Positions 54,544-63,973 of a DNA stretch of 64,000 bases are shown here, in pieces (the stretch's first letter is position 1; every line of letters starts with the position of its first letter). This DNA comes from Methanoculleus frigidifontis (GTDB lineage Archaea; Halobacteriota; Methanomicrobia; Methanomicrobiales; Methanoculleaceae). The notes below the pieces were generated by a model, which did no database searches, was not told the DNA's origin, and worked only from the letters and a program-made list of their open reading frames with translations. The translations under genes were made by a program, and so were the position numbers. Location of the stretch: NCBI RefSeq assembly GCF_030464345.1, contig NZ_VCYH01000008.1, forward strand, positions 1 through 64,000, read 5' to 3'.

Positions 54544-55788
54544 ATGACGACCGATACCGGCGACTACGATACCATCATCATCGGGGCAGGGCCTGCCGGG
54601 CTCTTCTGCGCCCTGCAGGCTGCGGCTCCCGGCCGGAAGATCCTCATTCTCGAGAAGAAACCCGCCTGCGGGAGAAAACTTCTCATCACCGGCTCCGGGC
54701 AGTGCAACCTCACCCACGGCGGCAACATCCGCGAGTTTCTCGCACGCTACGGCGACCACGGAGCGTTCCTGCGTCCGGCGCTCCTCGGGTTCACCAACCG
54801 CGATCTCATTGCCTTCTTCGAGAGCCGTGGCCTCGACCTGGAGACGGACGAAAACGGCAAGGTCTTCCCCGCGACCCGGAAGGCAGCGGACGTCCTCGAC
54901 CTTCTCCTCCGCGAGTGCAGAGAGCGGGGCGTCCGTGTCCGGTGCGGCGAGGCGGTCATCGCCGTCGAACGGACGGACGGGGGCTTTCTGGTGACGACCG
55001 GCGCCGCCCGGTATACCGCTTCGCGGGTGGTCATCGCCACCGGGGGTGCGTCGTACCCGGCCACGGGCTCCACCGGGGACGGCTACCGGCTCGCCGCCGC
55101 GCTCGGGCATACGGTGACGCCCGTCCGCCCCGCCCTCGCACCCGTCGTTGTCGAAGACTACCCGTTCGCCCGCCTCGCCGGGATATCGTTCGAGGGAGTC
55201 ACGGTCTCGCTCTTCCGGGACGGCCGCAAGACCCGCGAGCTCGCCGGCGACCTGCTCTTCACCCACACGGGGCTCTCCGGCCCGGCCGTCCTCCACCTCT
55301 CCCGGTATACTGCCGCCGGGGACGCGCTGAAGGTCTCCTTCCTCCCTGGAATGACCCGTGAAGGGCTGGAAAAAGACCTGCTCGCAAAGTTCGCGGCGCA
55401 CGGCACCCGGCAGGTGAAGACCATCCTCGCGGACTACGGGCTTCCCGAGCGGTTCGTGCTGGCGCTGCTGGAAGCGGCGGGGATTCCTGCAGATCGTGCG
55501 GCGGCGCACCTTGCAAAGAAGGCGCGGGGGGCGCTCATCGACCGCCTCACGGCGTTTCCCTTCGGCGTGAAGGCTGTAGGCGGATTTCGCGAGGCGATGG
55601 TGACCGCCGGCGGCGTCGCCCTTGAGGAGGTCGATAAGAAAACGATGGCGTCAAAGAGGGTGCCCGGGCTCTATGTCATCGGCGAGGTGCTCGACGTCGA
55701 CGGCGACACCGGGGGCTACAACCTCCAGGCCGCCTTCTCGACCGCCGTCGCCGCGGCGCGGGCGATTACGGGTGCGCAGGGCAGGTAA
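54544..55788 (+). CDS. NAD(P)/FAD-dependent oxidoreductase, YhiN/HI0933 family
   Basis: 414 aa. The N-terminal dinucleotide-binding motif IIIGAGPAGLFCALQA is followed by the family-specific CGRKLLITGSGQCNLTHGG. VVIATGGASYPATGSTGDGY and the C-terminal GLYVIGEVLDVDGDTGGYNLQ are typical of the HI0933/YhiN flavoproteins. FAD binding is certain from these motifs; the substrate of the family is not defined. It is followed at 11 bases by the convergent trkH. Confidence 0.9.
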   Translation: MTTDTGDYDTIIIGAGPAGLFCALQAAAPGRKILILEKKPACGRKLLITGSGQCNLTHGGNIREFLARYGDHGAFLRPALLGFTNRDLIAFFESRGLDLETDENGKVFPATRKAADVLDLLLRECRERGVRVRCGEAVIAVERTDGGFLVTTGAARYTASRVVIATGGASYPATGSTGDGYRLAAALGHTVTPVRPALAPVVVEDYPFARLAGISFEGVTVSLFRDGRKTRELAGDLLFTHTGLSGPAVLHLSRYTAAGDALKVSFLPGMTREGLEKDLLAKFAAHGTRQVKTILADYGLPERFVLALLEAAGIPADRAAAHLAKKARGALIDRLTAFPFGVKAVGGFREAMVTAGGVALEEVDKKTMASKRVPGLYVIGEVLDVDGDTGGYNLQAAFSTAVAAARAITGAQGR

Positions 55789-55799
55789 GCCCGCCCGCT

Positions 55800-57257
55800 T
55801 CAGTCAAAGCCCTTGAAGATCCCGAGGAAGAGCACGATCACCGGGATGATCTCGAGACGCCCGATCCACATGAGCAGGATGAAGAGCGCTTTCGCCGAGT
55901 CGGTCATGTCGGGGGAGACGAAACCGGTGCTGATCCCGTTGTTGCACATCGCCGAGACGACCTCGAAGATGACGTTGCTCGACTCGAACCCCGTCGGCTG
56001 CAGGTGCATCACGAGAACGGTGGCGATGAAGATGAGCAGGAAGTAGAGCATGATGATCAGCATGTTCCGCGAGACCTCGAGGTCGGCGATGTTCTTCGGG
56101 ATGACCTTCCCCTCGTACTTGAAGGGGACGAGCACCTTGCCGGAGACGAACATCCTCTTGAACCACCAGAGAAGGCTCTGCGTCCCGAGGACGACGCGGG
56201 AGAGTTTGATACCCCCGGCGGTGCTCCCCGACGCTCCGCCGATCACCATCAGCATGGAGAGGAAGAGCACCGTGACGCTCGCCCACTCGTTCGGCGAGGC
56301 GACCTGAAACCCGGTGCTGGTGGCGGCGGCGGTCGCCATAAAGAGTCCCTGGCGGATAGCGGTGGGCAGGTCAGCGAACGTGAGGGTGACGAGGTCCCAG
56401 GTGATGACCACGATCCCGAGGGCGATCAGGATGAAGAGCAGGCGTGCCTGGGCATCAGCAAAGAACCGCACCCCCTTTTTGTTGTACATAAAGTAGTAGA
56501 GCTTGAACGGCAGGGCGCCGGCGATCATCACCGGGATGATGAGGATCTCGAGGAGCGGGTTGTCGTAGTAGGGTATCCCTGCGGCGTGGACCGAGAATCC
56601 GCCGGTTGCGATCCCGACGAGGGCGATGTTGACGGCGTCCCAGACCGGAATGCCGGAGAGGAGGACGAGCCCGATGGAGGCCGCCGTCAGGACGAGGTAG
56701 ATCTTCCACATCTCCATGCCCGTCGCCACGACGCTCGGCATCAGCGCCTCGCTCCTTCCCTCCGACCGGTAGAGCCGGAACTGTGTCAGGCCCGTCCTGC
56801 TCGCCATGGCGATCGTGAACGCCACGATCCCGATCCCGCCGAGCCACTGCATCAGCGACCGCCAGAAGAGCAGGGTCTTTGGGGCAGCATCGACATCGGG
56901 GAGGAGGGTCAGGCCGGTATCGGTCCACCCCGACATCGCCTCGAAGACGCTGTCGAGGTAGGGCATCCCGATGCCGAGGGTGAACGGCAGGGCTCCCACG
57001 ACGGCACAGACCAGCCAGATGAGGGCGACCGCCATGAGGGCTGCGGAGAGGGGCGGTTCGCGTTCTCTATGGGGGACCTGCACGAGCAGCGTGCCGAGGA
57101 GAAAGAGCGTGACCGGCACCGAGGCCATCGGGAGGATCATCGCCCACTCCTGGTATATCACGGCGATGAGGAGCGGCACTGCTGTGCCGATGCTGATAAA
57201 CCTGAAGATATTGCCGATATCGGGTGCGATGATCGAGAACTGCTCGATCCGATCCAT
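55800..57257 (-). CDS. trkH: TrkH-type potassium uptake protein
   Basis: 485 aa membrane protein with the four membrane-pore-membrane repeats of the Trk/Ktr/HKT superfamily. The pore loops are recognisable (SGWTDTGLT, GIATGGFSVH, TAAATSTGF, SAMCNNGIST), each with the selectivity glycine. QWLGGIGIVAF and GGASGSTAGGIKLSR are characteristic of TrkH. It takes up K+ with a cytoplasmic TrkA-type regulator, which is not encoded in the window. Confidence 0.94.
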   Translation of the reverse strand: MDRIEQFSIIAPDIGNIFRFISIGTAVPLLIAVIYQEWAMILPMASVPVTLFLLGTLLVQVPHREREPPLSAALMAVALIWLVCAVVGALPFTLGIGMPYLDSVFEAMSGWTDTGLTLLPDVDAAPKTLLFWRSLMQWLGGIGIVAFTIAMASRTGLTQFRLYRSEGRSEALMPSVVATGMEMWKIYLVLTAASIGLVLLSGIPVWDAVNIALVGIATGGFSVHAAGIPYYDNPLLEILIIPVMIAGALPFKLYYFMYNKKGVRFFADAQARLLFILIALGIVVITWDLVTLTFADLPTAIRQGLFMATAAATSTGFQVASPNEWASVTVLFLSMLMVIGGASGSTAGGIKLSRVVLGTQSLLWWFKRMFVSGKVLVPFKYEGKVIPKNIADLEVSRNMLIIMLYFLLIFIATVLVMHLQPTGFESSNVIFEVVSAMCNNGISTGFVSPDMTDSAKALFILLMWIGRLEIIPVIVLFLGIFKGFD

Positions 57258-57358
57258 CGATACAACAACGTTCTATCGCGTATTATCTCTTTGTGTAAAA
57301 GACGATGCGGGAGAGGGTGTTCCCGGAGGAACTGCGGGGCAGGGCGCGATCGGGCGCA

Positions 57359-58339
57359 TCAGGGGTAAGTTCCGGTCTCCTGGCCGGCTTCGATGAAGAT
57401 GCGCCGGTTGATGATCCGCCAGCTTAAGATCAACTGGACCGCCTCGCCTGCCGTGACGTACCCGCTCTCCGTGGGAAGCCGGATTGGGTGAACCTTCGTC
57501 TGATCCTCGATGTTCTTCTCGAGTTTTCTGATGACGTCGTAATTCAGCTCGCCGTCGAAGGTGAGCGCACCCATCGGCCTGTCGTAGCGGTTCTCGACCG
57601 AGTATTCGAGGAGGAAGTTTCTCTCCGAGAGGGAGAGGAGCGAGAAGAGATCGATGGAGAGGTCGATGTCGCCGATCGAGCGGTCAAGCCTGCTCTGGCA
57701 GAGCGAGACCTGGTAGATGTTCCGCTCCTCGCTTGCCTCCCAGCCGTACTTCGTGTGTGCGATCCTGATGATGGCGTCGGCGTGGGCGCACTGCGGGGCG
57801 ACGTAGCGCTCGTAGTCGGGTCTGCGCTGTACCATCTCCCGGATGACAGCTTCTGGCCGGTAGCCTCTGCGTTCGACGTCGCGCCGGATCTTCCAGGCGC
57901 GTTTGACCTCCGCGTCGGGATCGACGTAGAGTTTGAAGTCGGTCAGCTCCCGCAGGCGGGGGGTGAAGAACGGGTGCAGCCCTTCGAGGATCACGAACTT
58001 CGTGGGCGTGAACGGCACCGGCTCTGCGAAGGTGCCGTCGTCGTGGTTGTAGACCGGCTTTTCGATGGTCTTCCCTTCCTTTAGCGCCGCGACGTGCTGC
58101 TCGAGGAGGTCGAACCGGTTCGCCTCCGGCACGAGCGGGGTGACGCCGAGGTCTCTGCGCTGCTCTCGATCGAAGGCGTGGTAGTCGTCGAGCGAGATGG
58201 TGGAGACGAGGTCTTCACCCAGGATCTGCCGGAACGTCCGGGTGAAGGTCGTCTTCCCGGACCCGCTGTCGCCCGCGACGCCCATCACGAAGATGTAGGG
58301 CGACGCTGCGATGACGTCTTTGAAGTTTGCGGGCTGCAT
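57359..58339 (-). CDS. prk: Archaeal phosphoribulokinase
   Basis: 326 aa. P-loop GVAGDSGSGKTTF (20-32), SLDDYHAFDREQRRD and VILEGLHPFF fit the phosphoribulokinase/uridine kinase family. Archaeal phosphoribulokinases from Methanomicrobiales have been shown to work with archaeal RuBisCO in a reductive hexulose-phosphate pathway; the length and LGVTPLVPEANRFDLL region fit that type better than uridine kinase. It phosphorylates ribulose 5-phosphate to the 1,5-bisphosphate. No RuBisCO gene lies in the window. It is the last gene of a minus-strand row with the superoxide reductase and fprA. Confidence 0.83.
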   Translation of the reverse strand: MQPANFKDVIAASPYIFVMGVAGDSGSGKTTFTRTFRQILGEDLVSTISLDDYHAFDREQRRDLGVTPLVPEANRFDLLEQHVAALKEGKTIEKPVYNHDDGTFAEPVPFTPTKFVILEGLHPFFTPRLRELTDFKLYVDPDAEVKRAWKIRRDVERRGYRPEAVIREMVQRRPDYERYVAPQCAHADAIIRIAHTKYGWEASEERNIYQVSLCQSRLDRSIGDIDLSIDLFSLLSLSERNFLLEYSVENRYDRPMGALTFDGELNYDVIRKLEKNIEDQTKVHPIRLPTESGYVTAGEAVQLILSWRIINRRIFIEAGQETGTYP

Positions 58340-58427
58340 ACTCAGGTGAGGATTGGATGACGGGGATGTTCATGATTTCGGTACGGTCTGCGGAAAAGAC
58401 GGGGGGCGGTTCCCCGGCATGCCGGAG

Positions 58428-58829
58428 CTACTTCCGGTTCGTCCAGAGATCGTGGACGTTGCAGTAGATCCGGGCCTTGACGTTCGTGTCGTCGACCCAG
58501 GGAAAGACCGCCTCGGGCGGCCCGGTCGGGTCGAGTTTCTGGATGAAGAGGTATGGACCCTTCCTGACCTCGACCCACTCAATATAGTGTTCGGGCTGCA
58601 TGGGGTGGGGCGTCGAGCCGATCTTCACCCGGATGCCCTGCTCCGCCTTCTCGATCACCGGCACGTGCTTCTCCTCAAGGCCCTCCTCCTGCGTCTTCTC
58701 CTGCAGCCGCTGCCACTCACAGGTGGTCTCGCCCGTGCAGATGGTGTCTTTTGGACTGTCTCCCGCGTGCGAGACCTTCACGACGTCCCCCGTGGACGGG
58801 CACTTGTAGAGTTCGAGTAGTCTGCTCAT
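58428..58829 (-). CDS. Superoxide reductase (desulfoferrodoxin family)
   Basis: 133 aa. The Fe(His)4Cys centre is complete: His55 in EKHVPVIE, His75 in TPHPM, His81 in EHYIEW, Cys123 and His126 in YCNVHDLW; the catalytic Glu-Lys pair precedes His55. The N-terminal desulforedoxin part has only Cys10, Cys31 and Cys37 and so cannot form a normal FeCys4 centre. It reduces superoxide to hydrogen peroxide, usually taking electrons from rubredoxin. The fprA stop codon ends next to its start. Confidence 0.9.
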   Translation of the reverse strand: MSRLLELYKCPSTGDVVKVSHAGDSPKDTICTGETTCEWQRLQEKTQEEGLEEKHVPVIEKAEQGIRVKIGSTPHPMQPEHYIEWVEVRKGPYLFIQKLDPTGPPEAVFPWVDDTNVKARIYCNVHDLWTNRK

Positions 58830-60032
58830 CTACCTCTCCTCCTGGAGGACGAGGGTGTCGTCACGATGCCTTTTAACGATTTCGTCGGCAAGCCGGTCAA
58901 GCGCGGCGAACTCGTCCTTCCCCGGTTTCCCGAGGACGATCACCGGTTCGATGACCTCGGCCCTGAGACGGTCGAGCATGCCCGCGATCGTATCGGCGGC
59001 TTTTCCGCCCCAGCCGTAGGAGCCGATGACGGTGACGTAGCGGGTTTTGGGGCGGAGGAGGTTGGTGACGTAGGCGGCCGAGACGACCGCCGGGTGCGGG
59101 CCGAAGATGACCGTCGGCGTGCCGACGACGATCGTGGCGGCGTCGACGATCGCCATGGCGAGATCGCCGAGGTCGGTGCGGGGCAGGTTGAACGGCTTGA
59201 CCGTGACCCCCCGGCCGATCAGGGCGCCGATCAGGTGGTCGACCATCTCCCGGGTGCTGCCGTGCATCGAGACGTAGGGCAGCACGACCACGTCCCTGAC
59301 GGTATCGCCCGTCCAGTCGCGGTAGGCGTCGAGGATGACCGACGGCCGGTCGTGAAGCGGCCCGTGGCTCGGGGCGATGATATCGATCCCGCCGATCCCG
59401 TCGAGGCGAGCCAGGTGGCCCTGGATGCTTTTGCGAAACGGCATCATGATCTCGGCGTAGTAGCGTTTCGCCGCCGGATGGATGGCCGCCTCGTCGCCGA
59501 CGAAGAGATTGCTCGTGGCGTAGTGGGAGCCGAAGAAGTCGCACGAGAAGAGGACCCGATCCTCCTGCAGGTACGTGACCATCGTCTCGGGCCAGTGCAC
59601 CCAGGGCATGATGAAGAACTGCAGCGTCCGATCCCCGAGCGGGAGCGTCTCGCCGTCCTGGATGACCCGGACCCGGTCCTCCGGGATCTGGAGGAGCTCG
59701 ACCAGAAGGCCGCGGCATTTTTCGTTCGTGACCACCGTTGCGCCGGGGAAGCGCTCCAGCATCGCCGGGAGCGACCCGGAGTGGTCCTGCTCGGCGTGGT
59801 TGGCGACGATGTAGTCGATCGCCGTGACGCCGAGGTCGTCGAGGTTCCCGATAAGCTCTTCCGTCTTCGTCGGGTCGACCGTATCGATGAGCGCCGTCTT
59901 CTCGCTGCCGCGGACGAGGTAGGCGTTGTAACTCGTGCCGTCGGGGAGCGGGATAAGTTCGTCGAAGATCTCCCTGTCCCAGTCGATCGCCCCTACCCAG
60001 TGCACACCGGGGCGGATCTCGCGTGCAGGCAT
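58830..60032 (-). CDS. fprA: Flavodiiron protein FprA (F420H2 oxidase type)
   Basis: 400 aa from the ATG at 60032; an upstream in-frame ATG at 60119 adds an unlikely charged leader. The metallo-beta-lactamase-like domain has diiron ligands His79, Glu81, Asp83 (NHAEQDHSG), His146 (WVHWPE), Asp165 (SCDFFGSH) and His223 (PSHGP). The C-terminal flavodoxin domain starts VVLPYVSMHGSTREMVDHL. In methanogens such enzymes reduce O2 to water with F420H2. It lies one base from the superoxide reductase gene, making an oxygen-defence operon. Confidence 0.94.
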   Translation of the reverse strand: MPAREIRPGVHWVGAIDWDREIFDELIPLPDGTSYNAYLVRGSEKTALIDTVDPTKTEELIGNLDDLGVTAIDYIVANHAEQDHSGSLPAMLERFPGATVVTNEKCRGLLVELLQIPEDRVRVIQDGETLPLGDRTLQFFIMPWVHWPETMVTYLQEDRVLFSCDFFGSHYATSNLFVGDEAAIHPAAKRYYAEIMMPFRKSIQGHLARLDGIGGIDIIAPSHGPLHDRPSVILDAYRDWTGDTVRDVVVLPYVSMHGSTREMVDHLIGALIGRGVTVKPFNLPRTDLGDLAMAIVDAATIVVGTPTVIFGPHPAVVSAAYVTNLLRPKTRYVTVIGSYGWGGKAADTIAGMLDRLRAEVIEPVIVLGKPGKDEFAALDRLADEIVKRHRDDTLVLQEER

Positions 60033-60155
60033 GGTCAGACCGCCCCCGTCGCCGTGCCTGGCAGGTCGGTCTTGTGTCTTCCGGTTGTCTGGCTCTTCAT
60101 CGTCTGCATCTCCATGCACCGTATCCTGCGGCGTTTCTGATAAGCATTTCGCCCG

Positions 60156-60872
60156 TTACTCCTGCATGAGCGTCGTCTGCAGACTCTCCCGGCTGCGGCC
60201 GCCGGTGCGGCGAACCTCGTTTGCGTAGAGGTGCGCCTGCCGGGTCGGTTCGGGCAGCCGGTATCCCCGGTCGGCGGCAAGGACGATCCCGACCGCCGCT
60301 TCGAGCCCGATCTTATGGCCGACCGAGACGTAGACCGGTCTGACCCGGTCCTTCGTCCGCACCGCCATCCCGATCGTCACGCCGTCCCGGACGATCGGGC
60401 TCGTGGCCCCCCGCCGTTCTGCCGGGTCGGCGGCCGTGCCGGTGAGGAGTTTCTTTGCGACGCCGATCGTCGGCCGGTCGAGGATCACCCCCATGTGGCT
60501 CGCGATGCCGAGCGCCCGCGGGTGGGCGATCCCCTGGCCGTCGAAGAGGACGACGTCAGGATCCGACTCCACATCTTCGAACGCCTCAACGAGCGCCGGC
60601 CCCTCCCGGAAGGTCAAAAGCCCCGGGATGTAGGGAAAATCGGTCTCCTGCCGTGTCCAGACCCGTTCGACGATAGCGAGGTCCGGGAAGGAGAGGACGA
60701 CGACGACGGCGTAGATGACGTTCTCGCCCTTCTCGTACGATGCGTCGACGCCGGCGATGCGGCGGATAGTGCCGGGATCGCCCCCGGTCACGACACGCTG
60801 GCGCAGCCTCTCCTGCAGGCGGACCGCTTCTGCCGGGGTGCAGTCGAAGGAATGGATGCCGGGAACCTTCAT
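60156..60872 (-). CDS. nfi: Endonuclease V
   Basis: 238 aa. Catalytic acidic residues are in place: Asp43 in AGVDASY, Glu90 in LLTFREGP and Asp111 in FDGQGIAHPR, plus the wedge motif PYIPG (80-84) that recognises deaminated bases. It nicks DNA one base past inosine. It overlaps the malic enzyme stop by 4 bases and is probably cotranscribed with it. Its C-terminal tail (NEVRRTGGRSRESLQTT) is basic. Confidence 0.95.
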   Translation of the reverse strand: MKVPGIHSFDCTPAEAVRLQERLRQRVVTGGDPGTIRRIAGVDASYEKGENVIYAVVVVLSFPDLAIVERVWTRQETDFPYIPGLLTFREGPALVEAFEDVESDPDVVLFDGQGIAHPRALGIASHMGVILDRPTIGVAKKLLTGTAADPAERRGATSPIVRDGVTIGMAVRTKDRVRPVYVSVGHKIGLEAAVGIVLAADRGYRLPEPTRQAHLYANEVRRTGGRSRESLQTTLMQE

Positions 60873-62068
60873 GGCAGCCCCGCGACGCCGTTCGCCACCG
60901 CCGCATCGCGGACCGCCGCCGCCACCTCCGCCGTCACCCTCTTGTCGAGGATGCTTGGGAGGATATGGTCGCGGTGCGGCCGGACCACGAAGTCGGCGAG
61001 GGCATGCGCCGCGGCGAGTTTCATCGCATCAGTGATGGTTGCGGCCCGGGCATCGAGCGCCCCGCGGAAGATCCCCGGGAACGCGAGGACGTTGTTTATC
61101 TGGTTTGGGTAGTCGGAGCGTCCGGTGCCGACGACGGCCGCCCCGGCACGCCGCGCCGCCTCCGGCAGGATCTCAGGGGTAGGGTTTGCCATGGCGAAGA
61201 CGATCGGGTCCGGCGCCATGGAGCGCACCATCTCCTCGGTGACGATCCCGCCCGCAGAGACGCCGATGAACGCGTCCGCCCCTGCCATGGCGTCGGCGAG
61301 CGTTCCCTGCCGGTTTCCGGTGTTGGTCTCGTGGGCGAGGATGTACTTGTACTTGTTCTGCAGGAGGTCGGGCCGGCCCCGGTAGATGATGCCGGTTCGG
61401 TCAACGGCGATGACGTCCCGGACGGTGCTGCAGGCCTCCCGGTCCATCCCGAAGCAGGCGAGCATCCGGGTGACGGCGTACCCCGCCGCCCCGGCGCCGC
61501 TGACCGCGACCGTCAGATCTTCGAACCGTTTCCCGGTGACCCGGCAGGCGTTCAGGAGCGCAGCGAGGACGACGACCGCCGTCCCGTGCTGGTCGTCGTG
61601 CATCACCGGGATGCCGAGGTCCTGGAGCGCCTCCTCGACCGCGAAGCACTTCGGGGCGGCGATATCCTCCAGGTTGATCCCGCCGAAGACCGGCGCTATG
61701 TTCCTGACGTCCTCGACGAAGTCGATGTGGTAGCCCGCAAAGCAGATCGGGATCGCGTCGATCCCGGCGAACTCGCGGAAGAGGATCGCTTTCCCCTCCA
61801 TCACCGGGATGGCGGCGGTCCCGCCGATGTTGCCGAGGCCGAGTACCGCCGAGCCGTCGGTCACGATAGCGACCGTGTTCGCCTTCATGGTGTAGTCGTA
61901 TGCCCGGGCAGGGTCATCCTGGATCTCGCGGCAGACCCGGGCGACGCCCGGGGTGTAGGCGAGGGAGAGGTCATGCTTCGTTTTCAGGCGGACCTTGGAA
62001 TGAACCTCGAGTTTTCCCCGGTGCTGCCGGTGCAGCTCAAGCGATTCGCGGTAGAGATCCTCGTCCAT
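60869..62068 (-). CDS. Malic enzyme (oxaloacetate-decarboxylating malate dehydrogenase)
   Basis: 399 aa, short single-domain type without phosphotransacetylase extension. SLAYTPGVARVCREI, NIGGTAAIPVMEGKAILF, PVFGGINLEDIAAPKCF, MHDDQHGTAVV and the NAD(P)-binding SGAGAAGYAV are the family motifs. It converts malate to pyruvate and CO2, or the reverse, linking C4 acids with pyruvate. NAD versus NADP preference is not readable. The endonuclease V gene follows with a 4-base overlap. Confidence 0.94.
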   Translation of the reverse strand: MDEDLYRESLELHRQHRGKLEVHSKVRLKTKHDLSLAYTPGVARVCREIQDDPARAYDYTMKANTVAIVTDGSAVLGLGNIGGTAAIPVMEGKAILFREFAGIDAIPICFAGYHIDFVEDVRNIAPVFGGINLEDIAAPKCFAVEEALQDLGIPVMHDDQHGTAVVVLAALLNACRVTGKRFEDLTVAVSGAGAAGYAVTRMLACFGMDREACSTVRDVIAVDRTGIIYRGRPDLLQNKYKYILAHETNTGNRQGTLADAMAGADAFIGVSAGGIVTEEMVRSMAPDPIVFAMANPTPEILPEAARRAGAAVVGTGRSDYPNQINNVLAFPGIFRGALDARAATITDAMKLAAAHALADFVVRPHRDHILPSILDKRVTAEVAAAVRDAAVANGVAGLP

Positions 62069-62130
62069 ACTCCCTCCTCACCCGCGGATCAGATGTAGGT
62101 TTCTCTGCCGGTGGCAGGCCCTGGAGTACC

Positions 62131-62140
62131 TTTATATCGG
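62131..62140 (+). promoter_or_regulatory. TATA box of rubredoxin-TPP enzyme operon
   Basis: TTTATATCGG about 50 bases before the rubredoxin start; GGTGAGAGGT directly precedes that ATG. Confidence 0.6.
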
Positions 62141-62184
62141 ATCGGTGACGGGCAGTATCCCGTGTCCTGGGGATGGTGAGAGGT

Positions 62185-62379
62185 ATGGCGCAATGGGTCT
62201 GCAGTGTCTGCGAGTACGTCTATGATGAAGAGCTGGGAGATCCGACGGCCGGAATTTTGCCGGGGACTCCCTTCGAGGATCTCCCCGACGACTGGCGGTG
62301 TCCCGGGTGTTCGGTGGGGAAAGAGGCGTTCGTCCGCTACGAGGGGGAGGAGGAGGTGAACGAGAATGACTCCCTCTGA
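62185..62379 (+). CDS. Rubredoxin
   Basis: 64 aa. The two iron-binding CxxC pairs are in [11 protein letters not shown] and RCPGCSVGK, with the usual GDPTAGI and [12 protein letters not shown] between. A short acidic extension ([12 protein letters not shown]) follows the core, and its coding sequence contains the ribosome binding site of the next gene. It carries single electrons, for example to superoxide reductase. It overlaps the TPP enzyme gene by 14 bases, suggesting coupled translation. Confidence 0.96.
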   Translation: MAQWVCSVCEYVYDEELGDPTAGILPGTPFEDLPDDWRCPGCSVGKEAFVRYEGEEEVNENDSL

Positions 62380-63973
62380 GGTTGTCACGGTCGCCGATGC
62401 CCTGGCGGCAGAGCTCGCGGCATGGGGCGTGCGGCTGGTCTTCGGGATGCCGGGTGAGTCGTCGCTCCCGCTCGTCGACGCGGTCAGGAAGCGTGACGAT
62501 CTGCGGTACATCGTCGTCAGGCACGAGGAGGCGGCGGCGATGGCGGCGTCTGCATACCACAAGCTCACCGGCGGGGTGGCGGCCTGCCTGACCATCGCCG
62601 GCCCCGGCGCCACGAACCTCGCGACCGGGCTGTACGATGCAAAAGAAGACCGTGCTGCGGTTCTCGCCCTCTGCGGACAGGTGCAGACGCAGTACACCGG
62701 CCCGGGCGGATTCCAGGAGATCGACCAGGACGCGTTCTTCCGGCCGGTGACGGTCTTCAACAACACCGTTGCCGATCCCTCGACGGCGATCGAACTGCTG
62801 ACCCGCGCGCTGCGGTATGCCGTCATCAACCGCGGCGTCGCCCAGCTCTCGGTGCCGGGCGACGTTCAGCGGGATATGGTCAGGCCCGCGCACTGCAGGC
62901 GCGAGTCCTGCCTCCCGGGCGGCGTGATCGCCCCGGCGGACGATGCAATCGAGCGGGCCGCGGGCGTGATCGACGGAGCAAAGCAGCCGGTCATCGTTGC
63001 GGGGTGGGGGGCGATGAAGGCCGCAGCGTCCGTCCTCGCTCTCGCCGGGAAGCTTGCGGCGCCGATCGTCACGACCTTCCGCGCCAAAGGGATTTTTCCC
63101 GACGAGAACGAGTGGCTCGTCGGCATCCACGGCCCCCTGGGCCCGCCGCAGGCCCGGAAGGTCGTGGACGAAGCCGACCTGCTGATAGCCTGCGGGGTCG
63201 GGTTCTCGCAGTACACCGGTCTTCCCGCCGACAAACCGACCGTCCAGATAGAGGTCGACCCGCTCCAGATCGGAAAGCACCCCTTCGCCGCCGCGCTCTG
63301 GGGGCACTGCGAGGTGATCCTCCCCGCACTCGCCGGACGCGTCCGGGAGCGGCGGGACGATGCCGTCCTTCCGCGGATCGCCGCGATGAAACAGGAGTGG
63401 AATGCCACGCTCGAGCGTGAGGCGAACCCGAACGCGACCCCGCTCCGGCCGCCGTTCATCATGCAGGCTCTCTCCGAGACCGTGCCTGCCGACGCGGTCA
63501 TCACCGTCGACGTGGGCGAGAACGGGTGGTGGTTTGGCAGGAACTTCGTGATGAAGCGGCAGCGGTTCGCGATGTCAGGCTACCTCGGGACGATGGGGTT
63601 CGCCCTTCCCGGTGCCATCGCGGCAAAGCTCGCCTACCCTGAAAAGACCGTGGTCTGCATCACCGGCGACGGCGGGTTTGCGATGGGAATGGGAGACTTT
63701 ACCACCGCGGTCAAGTACGACCTGCCGATGGCGGTGGTGATCCTGAACAACCACGAACTTGCCATGATCACCGAGGAGCAGCGGGAGGCGCACTACCCGC
63801 CGTATGCGACCGATCTGACCAACCCGAACTTCGCTGCATACGGCGAGCTCTGCGGCGGCGCCGGAAAAAAGGTGAGCCGCCCGGGCGATCTCCGGGCGGT
63901 GCTGGCCGAGGCGATGCGTGCCGACGTGCCGTTCATCGTGGATATCGAGACCGACCCGCGCAGGTTTGTATAA
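62366..63973 (+). CDS. TPP-dependent enzyme, acetolactate synthase/pyruvate oxidase-like
   Basis: 535 aa, three-domain thiamine-diphosphate enzyme. The activating glutamate is Glu54 in [12 protein letters not shown]; the TPP/Mg motif starts [14 protein letters not shown] and ends [14 protein letters not shown]-like acetolactate synthase residues are not seen ([18 protein letters not shown] instead), so pyruvate oxidase-like, benzoylformate-type or other decarboxylation activities are all open. GGAGGTGA stands six bases before the ATG. The overlap with rubredoxin suggests that electrons from the substrate may pass to or from rubredoxin; that is inference. The protein is complete. Confidence 0.8.
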   Translation: MTPSEVVTVADALAAELAAWGVRLVFGMPGESSLPLVDAVRKRDDLRYIVVRHEEAAAMAASAYHKLTGGVAACLTIAGPGATNLATGLYDAKEDRAAVLALCGQVQTQYTGPGGFQEIDQDAFFRPVTVFNNTVADPSTAIELLTRALRYAVINRGVAQLSVPGDVQRDMVRPAHCRRESCLPGGVIAPADDAIERAAGVIDGAKQPVIVAGWGAMKAAASVLALAGKLAAPIVTTFRAKGIFPDENEWLVGIHGPLGPPQARKVVDEADLLIACGVGFSQYTGLPADKPTVQIEVDPLQIGKHPFAAALWGHCEVILPALAGRVRERRDDAVLPRIAAMKQEWNATLEREANPNATPLRPPFIMQALSETVPADAVITVDVGENGWWFGRNFVMKRQRFAMSGYLGTMGFALPGAIAAKLAYPEKTVVCITGDGGFAMGMGDFTTAVKYDLPMAVVILNNHELAMITEEQREAHYPPYATDLTNPNFAAYGELCGGAGKKVSRPGDLRAVLAEAMRADVPFIVDIETDPRRFV

